Assembly (NCBI GenBank): GCA_002787235.1
Contig: PCWG01000002.1
Coordinates: forward strand, 59,250-123,249
Source of the DNA: Nitrospinae bacterium CG11_big_fil_rev_8_21_14_0_20_45_15
GTDB lineage: Bacteria; Nitrospinota; Nitrospinia; Nitrospinales; VA-1
DNA: 64,000 nt
Direction: 5' to 3'
Shown: piece by piece, positions 8,402 to 18,859 of the stretch
Position numbering within the stretch: the stretch's first letter is position 1
Layout: each line of letters opens with the position of its first letter
The notes under the pieces: model-generated
The model's input: only the letters and a program-made list of their open reading frames with translations
Told to the model about the DNA's origin: nothing
The model's database searches: none
Made by a program: the position numbers and the translations under genes

Positions 8402-9970
8402 ATGAATGCCCTTCCTAACTCAAATTCACATGCAGGGCATCGCGTTTTTCTGATACTCACTCTGTTGGCCCTGTTCATGGGGCTCATGCGCCTGCACACC
8501 TATGATGAGCCCTTTGAGAGAGACATCACCACGCATGCGGTAGTGGCTCACGAACTTCTGAACGGGAAAATTCTATATCAGGATATTTTTTCCGATCGGA
8601 CGCCTCTGATTCAATGGACTTACGCACTCGGCGAAGTTGTCATGGGCTTTGGGTTGAATTCCATTTATTTTTTGTGGTATCTGTCCGCCTTGATAACACT
8701 GGGTGGCGTGTATGCCTGCGCCACCGCAGGTGGCGGACGACCCAGCGTGGGATTATGGGCGGTTGGATTTTGGGTGCTGGTCTCTTGTGCCCCCATGGTA
8801 CAGGCCAATCAACCGAATTCAGAGGTGTTTATAAATAACTGCATGATCTGGGTGTTTGCACTTATTTTGCGGGATGATGGGAAAGGAAGCGGGCTGAGAC
8901 GGGCTATGGGAATGGGTGTTTTGTTAGCCGTTGCTTCGCTTTATAAATCCCATGTGCTTGTATTGGCTCTCGCACTTGGTATAGCGCACATTGTCAAACC
9001 ACCCGGAGGCGTTGAAAACCGCAAACGATCCATCTTTCAGGCCGGCATCACAGCTGGAGTTGGTGTTTTCATTTGGTCTGGATTGTTTGCATATATCTAT
9101 GCGACAGGTCGTTTTGAAGATTTTTGGAACGATATTTACACGTTCATGCAGCATTATACTGGTGATATTGGTGAAAATCTTCGCAGAGGAATCCACCCTC
9201 AAAACCTGCTCCCTCATTTTTTGTTTGGTATTTTCCCCTTGATCGTTTTGTCGGTTCTAGGGGCCGGGCTGAATTTTAAAAAAAATTCTACCAGAACAGG
9301 CACGCTGTATGCCTGCTATGGATTTTCCATTGCACTGATGATTGCGCTTCCTGGAAAATTTTTCCCGCATTATTATCAATTCTGGCTCCCTTTTCTCGCC
9401 CTCTCCTCGGCGAAAATTTTAGAAACCCTTGCCTTTGAAAACGGACAGGAAAATACATCGGGATTGAAATCTATGGGAACGGCGATCGCCATTTTGTTGG
9501 TCGCACTGCAAATTCGCTATTATTCCCTCGATAGTAGAGAATGGGCATTGATAAAATACGGCAACTTATTTGTTGATACTCAACGTGTCGGCAGGATGAT
9601 CAATGATGTTTTAAAAGAAGACGAAACATTTTATAACTGGGGTCTGGATTCAGGGCTTCACTTTTATAGCGAGAAACCGATTCCCAGTGGGGCAGGGATG
9701 TGGCCTTTGGTTGTCATGGGTGGCCCCTTGGCCAAAGAATACATGCCGCGCATACAGGCCGATCTCATCAGAAATAATCCAGAGTTGTTGATTGTTGCGG
9801 ATTATCTGCCAAAGCAACATCCCTTATTTCATTGGTTATTGACACGCTATGAAATCTTTCCAGACAATGCGCCCTATCGTCCGTTTGAATTTTATTTCAG
9901 GAAAGGCGGAAAATTAGAAAAACGTTTGGAATCTGGGAAAAAGAGTCTTGAAGAAAATCAACAGTCCTGA
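8402..9970 (+). CDS. Polytopic membrane protein, GT-C/GT39 (PMT/ArnT-like) glycosyltransferase candidate
   Basis: Many hydrophobic segments; N-terminal acidic luminal-loop pattern 'YDEPFERDITTHAVVAHELLNGKILYQDIFSDRTPLIQW'. Confidence 0.65.
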   Translation: MNALPNSNSHAGHRVFLILTLLALFMGLMRLHTYDEPFERDITTHAVVAHELLNGKILYQDIFSDRTPLIQWTYALGEVVMGFGLNSIYFLWYLSALITLGGVYACATAGGGRPSVGLWAVGFWVLVSCAPMVQANQPNSEVFINNCMIWVFALILRDDGKGSGLRRAMGMGVLLAVASLYKSHVLVLALALGIAHIVKPPGGVENRKRSIFQAGITAGVGVFIWSGLFAYIYATGRFEDFWNDIYTFMQHYTGDIGENLRRGIHPQNLLPHFLFGIFPLIVLSVLGAGLNFKKNSTRTGTLYACYGFSIALMIALPGKFFPHYYQFWLPFLALSSAKILETLAFENGQENTSGLKSMGTAIAILLVALQIRYYSLDSREWALIKYGNLFVDTQRVGRMINDVLKEDETFYNWGLDSGLHFYSEKPIPSGAGMWPLVVMGGPLAKEYMPRIQADLIRNNPELLIVADYLPKQHPLFHWLLTRYEIFPDNAPYRPFEFYFRKGGKLEKRLESGKKSLEENQQS

Positions 9971-10114
9971 TTTTTTAAGACATCCATCAACTTTCCAGTG
10001 CACTGTCTGAGCGCAGAGCAGAGCAGAGAATTAAACTTTGGGATATGATACAATTCAGAACCAATTGCGGGAACTCAAAAGAATCAAAAGAAACGGTTTG
10101 AACACATAGAAATT

Positions 10115-10555
10115 ATGAATTTAAAACAGGCACGGCCCCATTCTTCAAAGCTGAAAAATAGTAAACTCAAGCGATCCCTTTTCCTTTGTTGGTCCGTCGC
10201 GATTACTTTGGCATTGACAGCTTGCACCACCCGAGTAGAGACTTACCAGCAATTTTCAAATTTACCGGAGCCCCTTCCAGCTTCCGAAGGCCAATTGATA
10301 TATGAAGAATCAAAATGTGTTTATTGTCATGGCATTCAAGGCGATGGTAACGGTTTCATTGCAGAAGGACTCAATCCCCGACCCTCAGATTTTACGTCGG
10401 TAGCATCAAACAATTCCGAACGGAAAGAACGGTGGAAAAAAGCAGTTGAGAAAGGCATTCCCGGAACCTCGATGCCTGCTTTTCAGGAATTCAGCCCCAA
10501 TCAAATTCGTGACTTGATAGATTATTTGCAGTCGTTTTCAAAGATTGAAAACTAG
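10115..10555 (+). CDS. Class I-like cytochrome c lipoprotein
   Basis: Lipobox-like 'ALTACTT', haem motif CVYCH, distal 'PGTSMPAF' Met region. Confidence 0.82.
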   Translation: MNLKQARPHSSKLKNSKLKRSLFLCWSVAITLALTACTTRVETYQQFSNLPEPLPASEGQLIYEESKCVYCHGIQGDGNGFIAEGLNPRPSDFTSVASNNSERKERWKKAVEKGIPGTSMPAFQEFSPNQIRDLIDYLQSFSKIEN

Positions 10556-10571
10556 ACTTGTGTAGAAAATC

Positions 10572-13500
10572 TTACCGGTAATCACCCGTGAGATTGAACG
10601 CCGCCCAGTACGCAGGGTGTGGGTAGAGCGTTTTCACCAATGCCTGCGCCTTGCGTAGACTTTCGGCCTTGTTTTCTGTGACATAATTCCTATAAAAATG
10701 TTTGGTGAGAATCGCCGTGGAAATGTCACTGACTCTCCAGAGAGATGATAGCAAGGCATGCGTACCTGCGTAAATGAAAGCACGGTTCAAGCCCACCACA
10801 TCGTCGCCGCCGCTCAATTCGCCAAGCCCCGTTTGACAACCGCTCAAGGTTACCAGATCCGCATTGATCTTCATCGAGAAGACCTCATTCACTTCCAGAC
10901 TGCCATCCTGAGCCAAATCGCGTGTCAGCTTCAAGGAAGAGAACAGGGGATTGATGGGGTCAAATTCTCCATGGGAAGCAATGTGAATGATTTGATAGTC
11001 CCCTATATGTTCGCGTATCCAGCTTTCTTTCGCCCGGTCCCGAGTTAAAATATCGATTTTTGGAAAGTCCCATTTGATGGCATTGGCTTCCATTTCGGCG
11101 AGAGGTAAATCGTAATTAAAATCTCCAAGGTCAGGATTTCCTATAGCAAGCACACGAATGTCTCCGTCCTTTTTGAGATTTTTTCGCGCGAAGGTGTATT
11201 GCAAAACCGAAGCACTTGGAGAATAGAAGAGCGGCCATTTTTCGAATAAATAAGCGTTCCCATCGTTCAAGGATGCAAAAGAAATATAATGCAAGTGAGA
11301 GTGAGGGATGATTCCCAAGACCTTTTTTTGCAAAATCAAAGATTCAATCGGGCGGATTAACAAGTCGTAGAGTTTGAGTGTGACTTCCTCCACCGGAGCC
11401 AGTTTTTGTATCCGGGTTCGATAGTCATGAATCAGCGCATTCAAATCCTTTTCATTGTAAGGCACGCGAACAACGTCGATTTTTTCTTTGGTGACTACCC
11501 ATACAACCAATTCATTTGGGGTTTCCAAATATTCAATGAGCGCGACAGAATCATCCAATAGAACTTTTAGATTTTCAAAGCCAATGGATTCAACGGTGAC
11601 AAAACTAGATATCTGTGGACTGGAAGCCTTGGCTTCGATCAGCAAATCCTGATAGGAATTGCGGGCGGAAACCAATTGGGTAGAGAAACTCTTGATTTTT
11701 GCTTCGTCTGCCTGCTCGCGGGCCTGCGTCATATCGTCTTCAATGGTGCGGATCAATTGTTTTTGACTTTGCAATTGATCGTAGAGTTTTTGGCCCACGT
11801 CGTTTTTTAAATTGATCTTTTGATTGCCCAATAAATCGATAAAACTTCTGGATTTAGAACGCTCTGCGTAGTCGAAAGATTCGGCGACTTTTCCAAGATC
11901 CAGAAGTAGAAGTACGAGTTCCTGATAAACTTCCTGCTTGTCCGTTAAAAATCCATTTTGAAATTCCTCGACTTTGATTTCAGCGCGCATCTGGTCAACC
12001 GTGGCGACTGCCTTTTTATAAATTTCAACTGCCTGCATGCTTTTCTTCATTTGGACCAGACAAAACGCTTCGCCTCTCAAAGCCCGCCACAACACTTCAG
12101 GAATATTCAAGCGCTGCGCAAGTTCGGCTGTTTTTTGAAATTGCATGACAGCGGTTTCCCACTCAGCATGTTGCAGAGATAGATTACTACGTTCAAGCAG
12201 GGCTTTGACGAGATTGGTTTGGTTGCCAATCGACTCGCTCAATTGAATGGCAAGCTCGATGTGCTTGCTGGCCAAATCCAACTTGCCCAGGCGCAGATAA
12301 CTCATTCCCATATTGCGATGTGTGTAACCCTGGCCCCATTTGGATTTCGACTTGAGGTCGTATTCCAGGGCTTTTTCAAAAAAGGTGAGAGATTCTTCGT
12401 AGCGTTTGTCTTTTCGGTAAACAAGCCCAATGTTATTGTAAGCAGAGGCGACTTCAGTCAATGAAGGAACCTTTTGAGCCAACTCAAGACTTTTATTTAA
12501 ATTGTTGAGAGCCCTTTGCGAGTCATTCAGCGTCCAGTGAATCAAGCCTAAAGTATTGTAGATCAGAGTTTGTTGATGCAGGTCATTTACTTCCTTGGCG
12601 ATGTCCAGAGCCTGCTTCTGGAATTGAAATGCTTTTTGATAATCGGCTTGATACCAGTGCGAATTGGCTTGATAAAGCAGTGCCCGTGACAAAGTTTTTT
12701 TCAAATTGTTGGTTTTGGCAAGAGTCTCTCCTTGTTTGTAAAACTCAAGCGCGTGTGCAAAATCGCCACGCTTTTCATGGATCAGTCCCAGCTCCAACAA
12801 TGTTTCGGCTGTTTTTTCGGGCTCGTTTTGAAGTGAAAATATGGCATGAGCCTGATTGAAATAATCTTCCGCTTCGCTGTATTGATTGAGTCGCAAATAA
12901 TAAATCCTGCCGATTCTGCGTAACTCCGTTGCGCGGTCGACTTCGGAATTTAATTGTGAATGCAGACTTTCCGATTTCTGAAAAGCAGTCAACGCTTCCT
13001 GATAGTTCAGTGCGTTTTCTTCCACGAGCCCCAATTGGCTGTAACTCTCTGCCATTTCCTGCAATGCCTTTTCTCCCCCAAACAACTCAAGAGCTCGTTT
13101 TAAATGTCCGATTGCGGTTGGGTAGTTTTCAATGAAGGAATTGGAAATTCCGAGAAAACGCTCAATGCGGGCTAGCTCGTCCATATCTTTATTGGCGGTG
13201 GCAATGGGAATCAAACGTTGCTCGTACTCAATCGCCCGCTGGAAATCTTTCATGTTAAAGGCAGATTCAGCGAGTTTTTGATACAGAGCGGGAACCAGTT
13301 TATTTTCGGGAATATACTCTGCTAGAAGAAGTGCTTTTTCAAAATAATTGATTGCTGATGCCCAATCGCTATTTTTAAAATCGCCCACACCCAGCCCGGC
13401 ATTTTTTTTGAAATGATCGCGTGCAAAATTTAGTTTCGCTTCTTCCGACATTTCTGGAAATCCGTAATAGCGATAATGGGCCCATTCCAGCGATTGGGTT

Positions 13501-16500
13501 GTATTTTTTGCGAATTCCAATTGGGTTTTACGTAAAGCCTCGGCAGGGCCGACCTGTCGCAATTTCAGATAAAATGATTTCATGAAAGCCGAATCCGTTG
13601 GTCCATCCTCTGCATCGGTACGTAGCAAAACACCGGGATAACCCTTGAAAGTGAGCGCGTGCAGGAGCGGGGCAGATGGTGACAGTCCCAGATTGGTATC
13701 GATTTCATAACGTATATTGGGAAGCACTAACAAGCGCGAGCTTACCGAGGGTGTGTACAATTGTTGGGTCGGGATGCTTTGCAGATCATTGGGATTGGAA
13801 GACACTCGGATTCTTCCCGCAGACGTGCCATTCAAAAAAGAGGTTCCTCCAATTTGAATACTGCCATAGCGACTCCAATCTTTCATGAACTGATTGTGGG
13901 CCTGATCGTTTTGCGGGATTCTTTTCACCGCACTGAAGTTCCCTTCATTATTTAAAGCGCAATAGGAGGGAATGCCTTTCGCATTATCAGTTTGAATGGA
14001 CTGCGAGTCACTGGTTTCGTCGCAAGTGTTATTGGCAGGGACTAATAACAAGCGTGAATCGTATAAATTATTTTTTGCCTCGGCAAAGCGGAGATGAGAC
14101 AAGGAAGAGAAGTAAACCAAACGCATCTTTTCAATCAAAATATGATCGTCAAGGCGCATTGCAGACCAGGGCAAAAATTCCAAAACACCATCGGCGGAAA
14201 GTAGGAGTGTCTCCGTTGTCTTCATCGTTTCGCTGATGGGTGTCAAGAGTTCTCGTGAAAGCAAGGCGATGTCTTCTTGACTGGGCGATAGTCCGTGCCG
14301 ACCAACGCGGTCAATGGCATCAAACAAGGCCCTGTTCATCGGGATGCGTTTTCCTTGCACATCCTCATCGTGTAATTCAAAGACCAGAATGCTGTTGCCT
14401 GTTGATTGGAATTTTATCAGCGTTTGTCCAGGTTCCAGCAATCCCCGAATCAAATCAAGATCCGGCACTTGTGCGGAATACATTGCGGACAGTTCAGGAA
14501 CATCCTCCTTCACCATTGCCATGAAATCGGAATACTCTGCGAATATCGCATCAAGCGGCTCATTCGCATCGGAGATTCTTTTTGCTTCTGCTGAAATGCG
14601 ATTGATTTCTTCTGCATATTCGGCACGCGTTGCATCTTCAAAATCGAGAGCCGGTCGCAAAGCAATCAATTGCAACTGTCGTCCTTTTTCCGAGAAAATC
14701 AGAGACTGTTCCATCTTTCCTGCTGAAAAATATGCTTCTGTTAAAGAACGATACAAATCACTCATAAGAGCAAGTGATGGCTCATCTTTTGGAATCAGGG
14801 AATACGGCAATTGACTCAGCAAATGGTCTGCTGTTTCCAGAGCCTGAAGATTTTCCTCACCTTCTTTGAATAAAGATTGGACAAAATGATATTGCCATCG
14901 CAAGGGAACAGGGGGTTGGATGACTTCTGTCTGTGATTTTGTGCCAATCAGGTTGTGTATCAAATTCAGATTCTGGCGGATCATGACAGACAGCTCAGCT
15001 GTCTGTGGATCGCGCTCTGAAAGCACAGCAAGGGCCTGCTCAAAGTATTGGATGCAACGCTGTGCATTGCGAAAAACACGATCCCCTTTTTCTAGAGCTA
15101 GAGAAAGGCTTTTAGCGGGATCTTGCTCTGCGTTCGATGGCAGGGTGTTCTGCTCAGCAAAGGCCTCGTAATAATAAATGATACCCAACAGATTTTTTAA
15201 GATCGCGATGTGTTTGCGTTGAGCTTGAGTGGGTACGGCATCAAAGGCTTGATCGGTTGTTTCCATCAATAAACGAACTGAATCGAGTTGCCCTGAGATT
15301 TCCTTGTAAGGAGTGTTGCGTGCTGAAGCCAATACCACCTGGCCCATATTGGCGGCGTTGACCCAGGAGCCCCAGTGATTGTTCAAGGCCATTGACAAGG
15401 TGTGAGACTGGCGAAAATAGTCAAGCGATTGTTCGGGTTTGCCCCAGAGCCAGTAGTAATTGCCGATTTGATTGAGTAAGAGGGCTTTTTCTAAAATAAC
15501 CGGAACATTTTTTTCTATATCGAGATCTTTTGGGATAAGACTCAACTTATTCTCGAAATTCTTTATGGCAAGATCGTAGCGTCCAAAATCTCCGTAAATT
15601 TTACCTACGTAATGAAAAATGAGCTTTCTTTCACCGGTCTCATCGAAGCCCATAGCGGCTGTGGAACTGTTTGCACCCAGTCCGGTTTCCAGAGAGACAC
15701 CGATCAAGCCCTTACTTTCTTTGGTTTTTTTGATCGTTCCATATTTCCCGAGAAGATCCACTGCCTCGAAATAATGACTCAAAGCCTGGTGCAGAGTTTG
15801 TGGATCTTTATCACCAGATTCTTCACTGAGGGCATAAATATTATTTGCGATATTACGCAATGCACGTGAAATAGACTGCGTGTTGTTGGCATCACGATTG
15901 AGGTTCAGAGTACGTGTGAAATAATTTATCGCATTGGCATAGTCCCCTGCATCTTGATAGGCAAGGGCGATTCGATCGTTGAGTTCGGCAATGCGAGTCT
16001 CATCCTTTTTTTCCTCGTAAATCTTGAGGGCTTTGCGGAATTCGACGATAGCGGTGTCCTGCAAGCCTACCTTGAAAGAACTTTCACCAAATCGCTGATG
16101 ATAAATCGCTTCCCGGTCGGCAATGTAAAAGGGTTGATCCGATCGCTTGCGATAATAATACAAGGCCGTCTGATGATTGTTCAGGAGGTAATGCGCATTG
16201 CCCAGATTCAAGTGCAGGTCTGCGGTGTTTTGAACATTCCCTGTTTCCTCACTCAGCATAAGGGCGATTTCGTATTCATGAATGGCCCGCTCCAGATAAC
16301 CTTTATTTTTGATGTCGCGCTCTTTTTGCTCATAGAGCCAGCCCAGAGTTTGATGAAAAAATAACTGCACGGCATCTTTGGAGAGTGCCGTACCGATTTC
16401 TTTTTCAGCCTGATTCAGATCAGGAGGCGTCAAATAGGTGAGAGAAAGGCCCAGTGCGTAATGATCGACCGCCGAATCGGGATTTGCTTTCAGACGGTCC

Positions 16501-18614
16501 CGATAAAAATTGATATTATCCGAAACTTTATTGAGTGCCGCTCCGGCTTGAATATAACCCCGATGCGCTTCTACGACTTCGGGTGCATAAGCGATCAAGC
16601 CAGCGAAAGTTTTACGTGCGAGTTTGATTTCATTGACACGAATCTCCCAGGTTCCCTTTTCGATCCATTTTGTGATTTTCCCTTTACGAGCGGCATTGAT
16701 GCGCTCTTTCAGGTTCGCTGAACCGTCAAATATTTTTTCGTAAGCTTGCAGGCTTTGGTCGAAATTTTCTTCATTGGCGTAGATCTCTGCCAGTGCCATT
16801 TGAGCTGAAAATACTTCTTCGCCGATTTCGGGGTATTTTACAATGGTGGTTTTGTAGGCTTCTTTTGCCAGTAACGATTCATTATTTTTTGCGTACAAGT
16901 AACCGATTCGATTTTGTACTGCCGCGACCAGCGTGGGAAGTGTTTTGTATTCAAGAGTCAATTGTTGCAGGTTTACGATTTTTTCTGCAAACGTTTGCGG
17001 CGTCTCAAAAAGATCCAGTATCTCTTGAGTGGCTTGTTGACGCCATTTTTTAACATCATAATAATCCCGGATGACTGCAACGAAGGATGCGATCAGACTT
17101 TTACGATCGCCTACCAGCTTGTAGATATTGCTTTTGTAAAAAGCGGCCTGGGCAGAATAGATTTTTTGATCGGGAAACTGCTTGATCACTCGATCGAAAA
17201 AATCCAATGCACGGACCGGGTCCTTCAATTCACCATACAAACGTCCCATCTCGACATAAGCTTTGGCCACGACGGCATGTTCCGATTGTTTGGCGATTTC
17301 GCTCAAGGTCATGAGGGCCGCGTGGATCGCTTTTTCGTGCGCTTGCGGTCCAGCATTTAGGGAAGCTTTTAATGACAAGGTAGCCAGTTCTATGCGCGAC
17401 AAGCCGGTAACAGCGGGTTGATCGTTGTAGAGAGTGACAATTTTATTCAAGATAGAAAGAGCCGAGCTGTCTTGTCCCAGTTCACGATAGGCCTGTGCCA
17501 GCGCAAGGCGTATGGCGTTGAGCTTGTTCTCTCCTTTAAAATCCTGAATCGTATTTTTGTAGATCAGGACACATCGGGCCGATGCCAGATTTTCAGGTGG
17601 GCACAATTCATTGATCGAATTCATGGCTTCCGAAAAATTCGCCGCTTTGGGGAAAATGCCTTCCAACGGGAGCGATTTGATGGCTCCACCATTTTGGGTT
17701 TGCTCAGTGTAGAAAATCCGATCCCCTGCAAAAGCGGGAAGCAGGTCGTAACTGTCTGAGGCGGTTAATTGTCTTTCGCGTCCAGCCTGACCGTTTGACA
17801 ACTCAACGCTGAAAATATTGGGGTTGTCGTCAATGGTCAACTCCCCGTCGCCGTTCGTATCATCCTCATAGCGAGTGAAAACGATGAGCTTCTCATCCTG
17901 CGACCATTGTGGCGATAAGTTGATTGACGTGCCAGAGGTGATGGCTGTCAGGGCCTGAGTTTTTAAATCCATTAACCATATATTTTTATCATGAGCGAAG
18001 GCCAGGCGCGAGCCACTGGGTGATAGCGCGGGATCAAGCCCTGCTTCTTTCATGACCTGGGTCCGTTTTCCCGTGGCCAGTTCTATTTTGTAAATAGATT
18101 TTTCCAGACCGTTGGGCTCGGTGGACGCAAAATAAATGAATTTTTGATCGGGTGACCAGGCCGGATGTGAATCGGGCAAATCTTCTTGTGTCAATCGAAC
18201 GGGTACCGGCAAAGAAGAGGAATCGGCAATATCCATAATATACACATCGCCACGAGGGTCGTTCCTATTGGAAATAAAAGCCACCTTCTTGCCATCGGGG
18301 CTCACCGCGGGGGAATTGTCTTCGGTGCCATGAAAAGTCAGACGTCGGTCGAGGCTAGGCAGTCCGGGACTCAATTCTTTCAACCACAAATCCAGATTGC
18401 CCGAACGGTCGGATACATAGACCATTCTACGAGCATCTGCTGAAACAGAAGATGCAAAATTCTGTCCCGGATTTGCAGTGACAAGGATGGGCGTGTGAAA
18501 GGGTTCCCTTTCCTCTGCAAGCACCAGAGAGTTTCCCAAAGTCATAAGAAGAGGGAAAGGAAGGATGAGTCGAAGGAGACAAATAGGATATTTCATATTA
18601 TTCGTATTTGGCAC
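10572..18614 (-). CDS. 2680-aa exported protein: signal peptide, TolB/WD40-like propeller, TPR array, degenerate CHAT domain, second TPR array, canonical CHAT domain
   Basis: N-terminal hydrophobic signal; 'ADARRMVYVSDRSGNLDLW...NSPAVSPDGKKVAFISNRNDPRGDVYIMDI'; numerous TPR units; C-terminal 'IIHIASHGEFDP...LVTLSGCQTGLGELSGGDDVVGLNRAFIYAGTHALLSSLWRVSD'. Confidence 0.9.
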   Translation of the reverse strand: MPNTNNMKYPICLLRLILPFPLLMTLGNSLVLAEEREPFHTPILVTANPGQNFASSVSADARRMVYVSDRSGNLDLWLKELSPGLPSLDRRLTFHGTEDNSPAVSPDGKKVAFISNRNDPRGDVYIMDIADSSSLPVPVRLTQEDLPDSHPAWSPDQKFIYFASTEPNGLEKSIYKIELATGKRTQVMKEAGLDPALSPSGSRLAFAHDKNIWLMDLKTQALTAITSGTSINLSPQWSQDEKLIVFTRYEDDTNGDGELTIDDNPNIFSVELSNGQAGRERQLTASDSYDLLPAFAGDRIFYTEQTQNGGAIKSLPLEGIFPKAANFSEAMNSINELCPPENLASARCVLIYKNTIQDFKGENKLNAIRLALAQAYRELGQDSSALSILNKIVTLYNDQPAVTGLSRIELATLSLKASLNAGPQAHEKAIHAALMTLSEIAKQSEHAVVAKAYVEMGRLYGELKDPVRALDFFDRVIKQFPDQKIYSAQAAFYKSNIYKLVGDRKSLIASFVAVIRDYYDVKKWRQQATQEILDLFETPQTFAEKIVNLQQLTLEYKTLPTLVAAVQNRIGYLYAKNNESLLAKEAYKTTIVKYPEIGEEVFSAQMALAEIYANEENFDQSLQAYEKIFDGSANLKERINAARKGKITKWIEKGTWEIRVNEIKLARKTFAGLIAYAPEVVEAHRGYIQAGAALNKVSDNINFYRDRLKANPDSAVDHYALGLSLTYLTPPDLNQAEKEIGTALSKDAVQLFFHQTLGWLYEQKERDIKNKGYLERAIHEYEIALMLSEETGNVQNTADLHLNLGNAHYLLNNHQTALYYYRKRSDQPFYIADREAIYHQRFGESSFKVGLQDTAIVEFRKALKIYEEKKDETRIAELNDRIALAYQDAGDYANAINYFTRTLNLNRDANNTQSISRALRNIANNIYALSEESGDKDPQTLHQALSHYFEAVDLLGKYGTIKKTKESKGLIGVSLETGLGANSSTAAMGFDETGERKLIFHYVGKIYGDFGRYDLAIKNFENKLSLIPKDLDIEKNVPVILEKALLLNQIGNYYWLWGKPEQSLDYFRQSHTLSMALNNHWGSWVNAANMGQVVLASARNTPYKEISGQLDSVRLLMETTDQAFDAVPTQAQRKHIAILKNLLGIIYYYEAFAEQNTLPSNAEQDPAKSLSLALEKGDRVFRNAQRCIQYFEQALAVLSERDPQTAELSVMIRQNLNLIHNLIGTKSQTEVIQPPVPLRWQYHFVQSLFKEGEENLQALETADHLLSQLPYSLIPKDEPSLALMSDLYRSLTEAYFSAGKMEQSLIFSEKGRQLQLIALRPALDFEDATRAEYAEEINRISAEAKRISDANEPLDAIFAEYSDFMAMVKEDVPELSAMYSAQVPDLDLIRGLLEPGQTLIKFQSTGNSILVFELHDEDVQGKRIPMNRALFDAIDRVGRHGLSPSQEDIALLSRELLTPISETMKTTETLLLSADGVLEFLPWSAMRLDDHILIEKMRLVYFSSLSHLRFAEAKNNLYDSRLLLVPANNTCDETSDSQSIQTDNAKGIPSYCALNNEGNFSAVKRIPQNDQAHNQFMKDWSRYGSIQIGGTSFLNGTSAGRIRVSSNPNDLQSIPTQQLYTPSVSSRLLVLPNIRYEIDTNLGLSPSAPLLHALTFKGYPGVLLRTDAEDGPTDSAFMKSFYLKLRQVGPAEALRKTQLEFAKNTTQSLEWAHYRYYGFPEMSEEAKLNFARDHFKKNAGLGVGDFKNSDWASAINYFEKALLLAEYIPENKLVPALYQKLAESAFNMKDFQRAIEYEQRLIPIATANKDMDELARIERFLGISNSFIENYPTAIGHLKRALELFGGEKALQEMAESYSQLGLVEENALNYQEALTAFQKSESLHSQLNSEVDRATELRRIGRIYYLRLNQYSEAEDYFNQAHAIFSLQNEPEKTAETLLELGLIHEKRGDFAHALEFYKQGETLAKTNNLKKTLSRALLYQANSHWYQADYQKAFQFQKQALDIAKEVNDLHQQTLIYNTLGLIHWTLNDSQRALNNLNKSLELAQKVPSLTEVASAYNNIGLVYRKDKRYEESLTFFEKALEYDLKSKSKWGQGYTHRNMGMSYLRLGKLDLASKHIELAIQLSESIGNQTNLVKALLERSNLSLQHAEWETAVMQFQKTAELAQRLNIPEVLWRALRGEAFCLVQMKKSMQAVEIYKKAVATVDQMRAEIKVEEFQNGFLTDKQEVYQELVLLLLDLGKVAESFDYAERSKSRSFIDLLGNQKINLKNDVGQKLYDQLQSQKQLIRTIEDDMTQAREQADEAKIKSFSTQLVSARNSYQDLLIEAKASSPQISSFVTVESIGFENLKVLLDDSVALIEYLETPNELVVWVVTKEKIDVVRVPYNEKDLNALIHDYRTRIQKLAPVEEVTLKLYDLLIRPIESLILQKKVLGIIPHSHLHYISFASLNDGNAYLFEKWPLFYSPSASVLQYTFARKNLKKDGDIRVLAIGNPDLGDFNYDLPLAEMEANAIKWDFPKIDILTRDRAKESWIREHIGDYQIIHIASHGEFDPINPLFSSLKLTRDLAQDGSLEVNEVFSMKINADLVTLSGCQTGLGELSGGDDVVGLNRAFIYAGTHALLSSLWRVSDISTAILTKHFYRNYVTENKAESLRKAQALVKTLYPHPAYWAAFNLTGDYR

Positions 18615-18859
18615 AATGGCCTGATGAGCAGGTATTTCATAAATTGCAGACCTGCATGAATGTGATCACTTAATTTTGAGTACGCCTGACCCTGTAATAT
18701 TGAAGATAACTAAAGCGAGATAGTAAATCAACGCAGTCATGAATTTCCCTTTGCAAAGCGAAATACAAACATTCCCTTGAAAAAAGATGTGAAATACTAT
18801 AGAAATTTACTACATATAGAGCTTTTGAACACGAACTTTCCTAATTTAGCGATGGTTGC

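Noticed and set aside
10758-18443. Many plus-strand ORFs of 60-166 aa opposite the CHAT gene
   Set aside because: Antisense to a single long, domain-rich ORF; no recognisable domains.
18777-18803. TTGAAA-N15-TATAGA promoter-like sequence upstream of nuoN
   Set aside because: Suboptimal spacing and AT-rich context; too weak to call.
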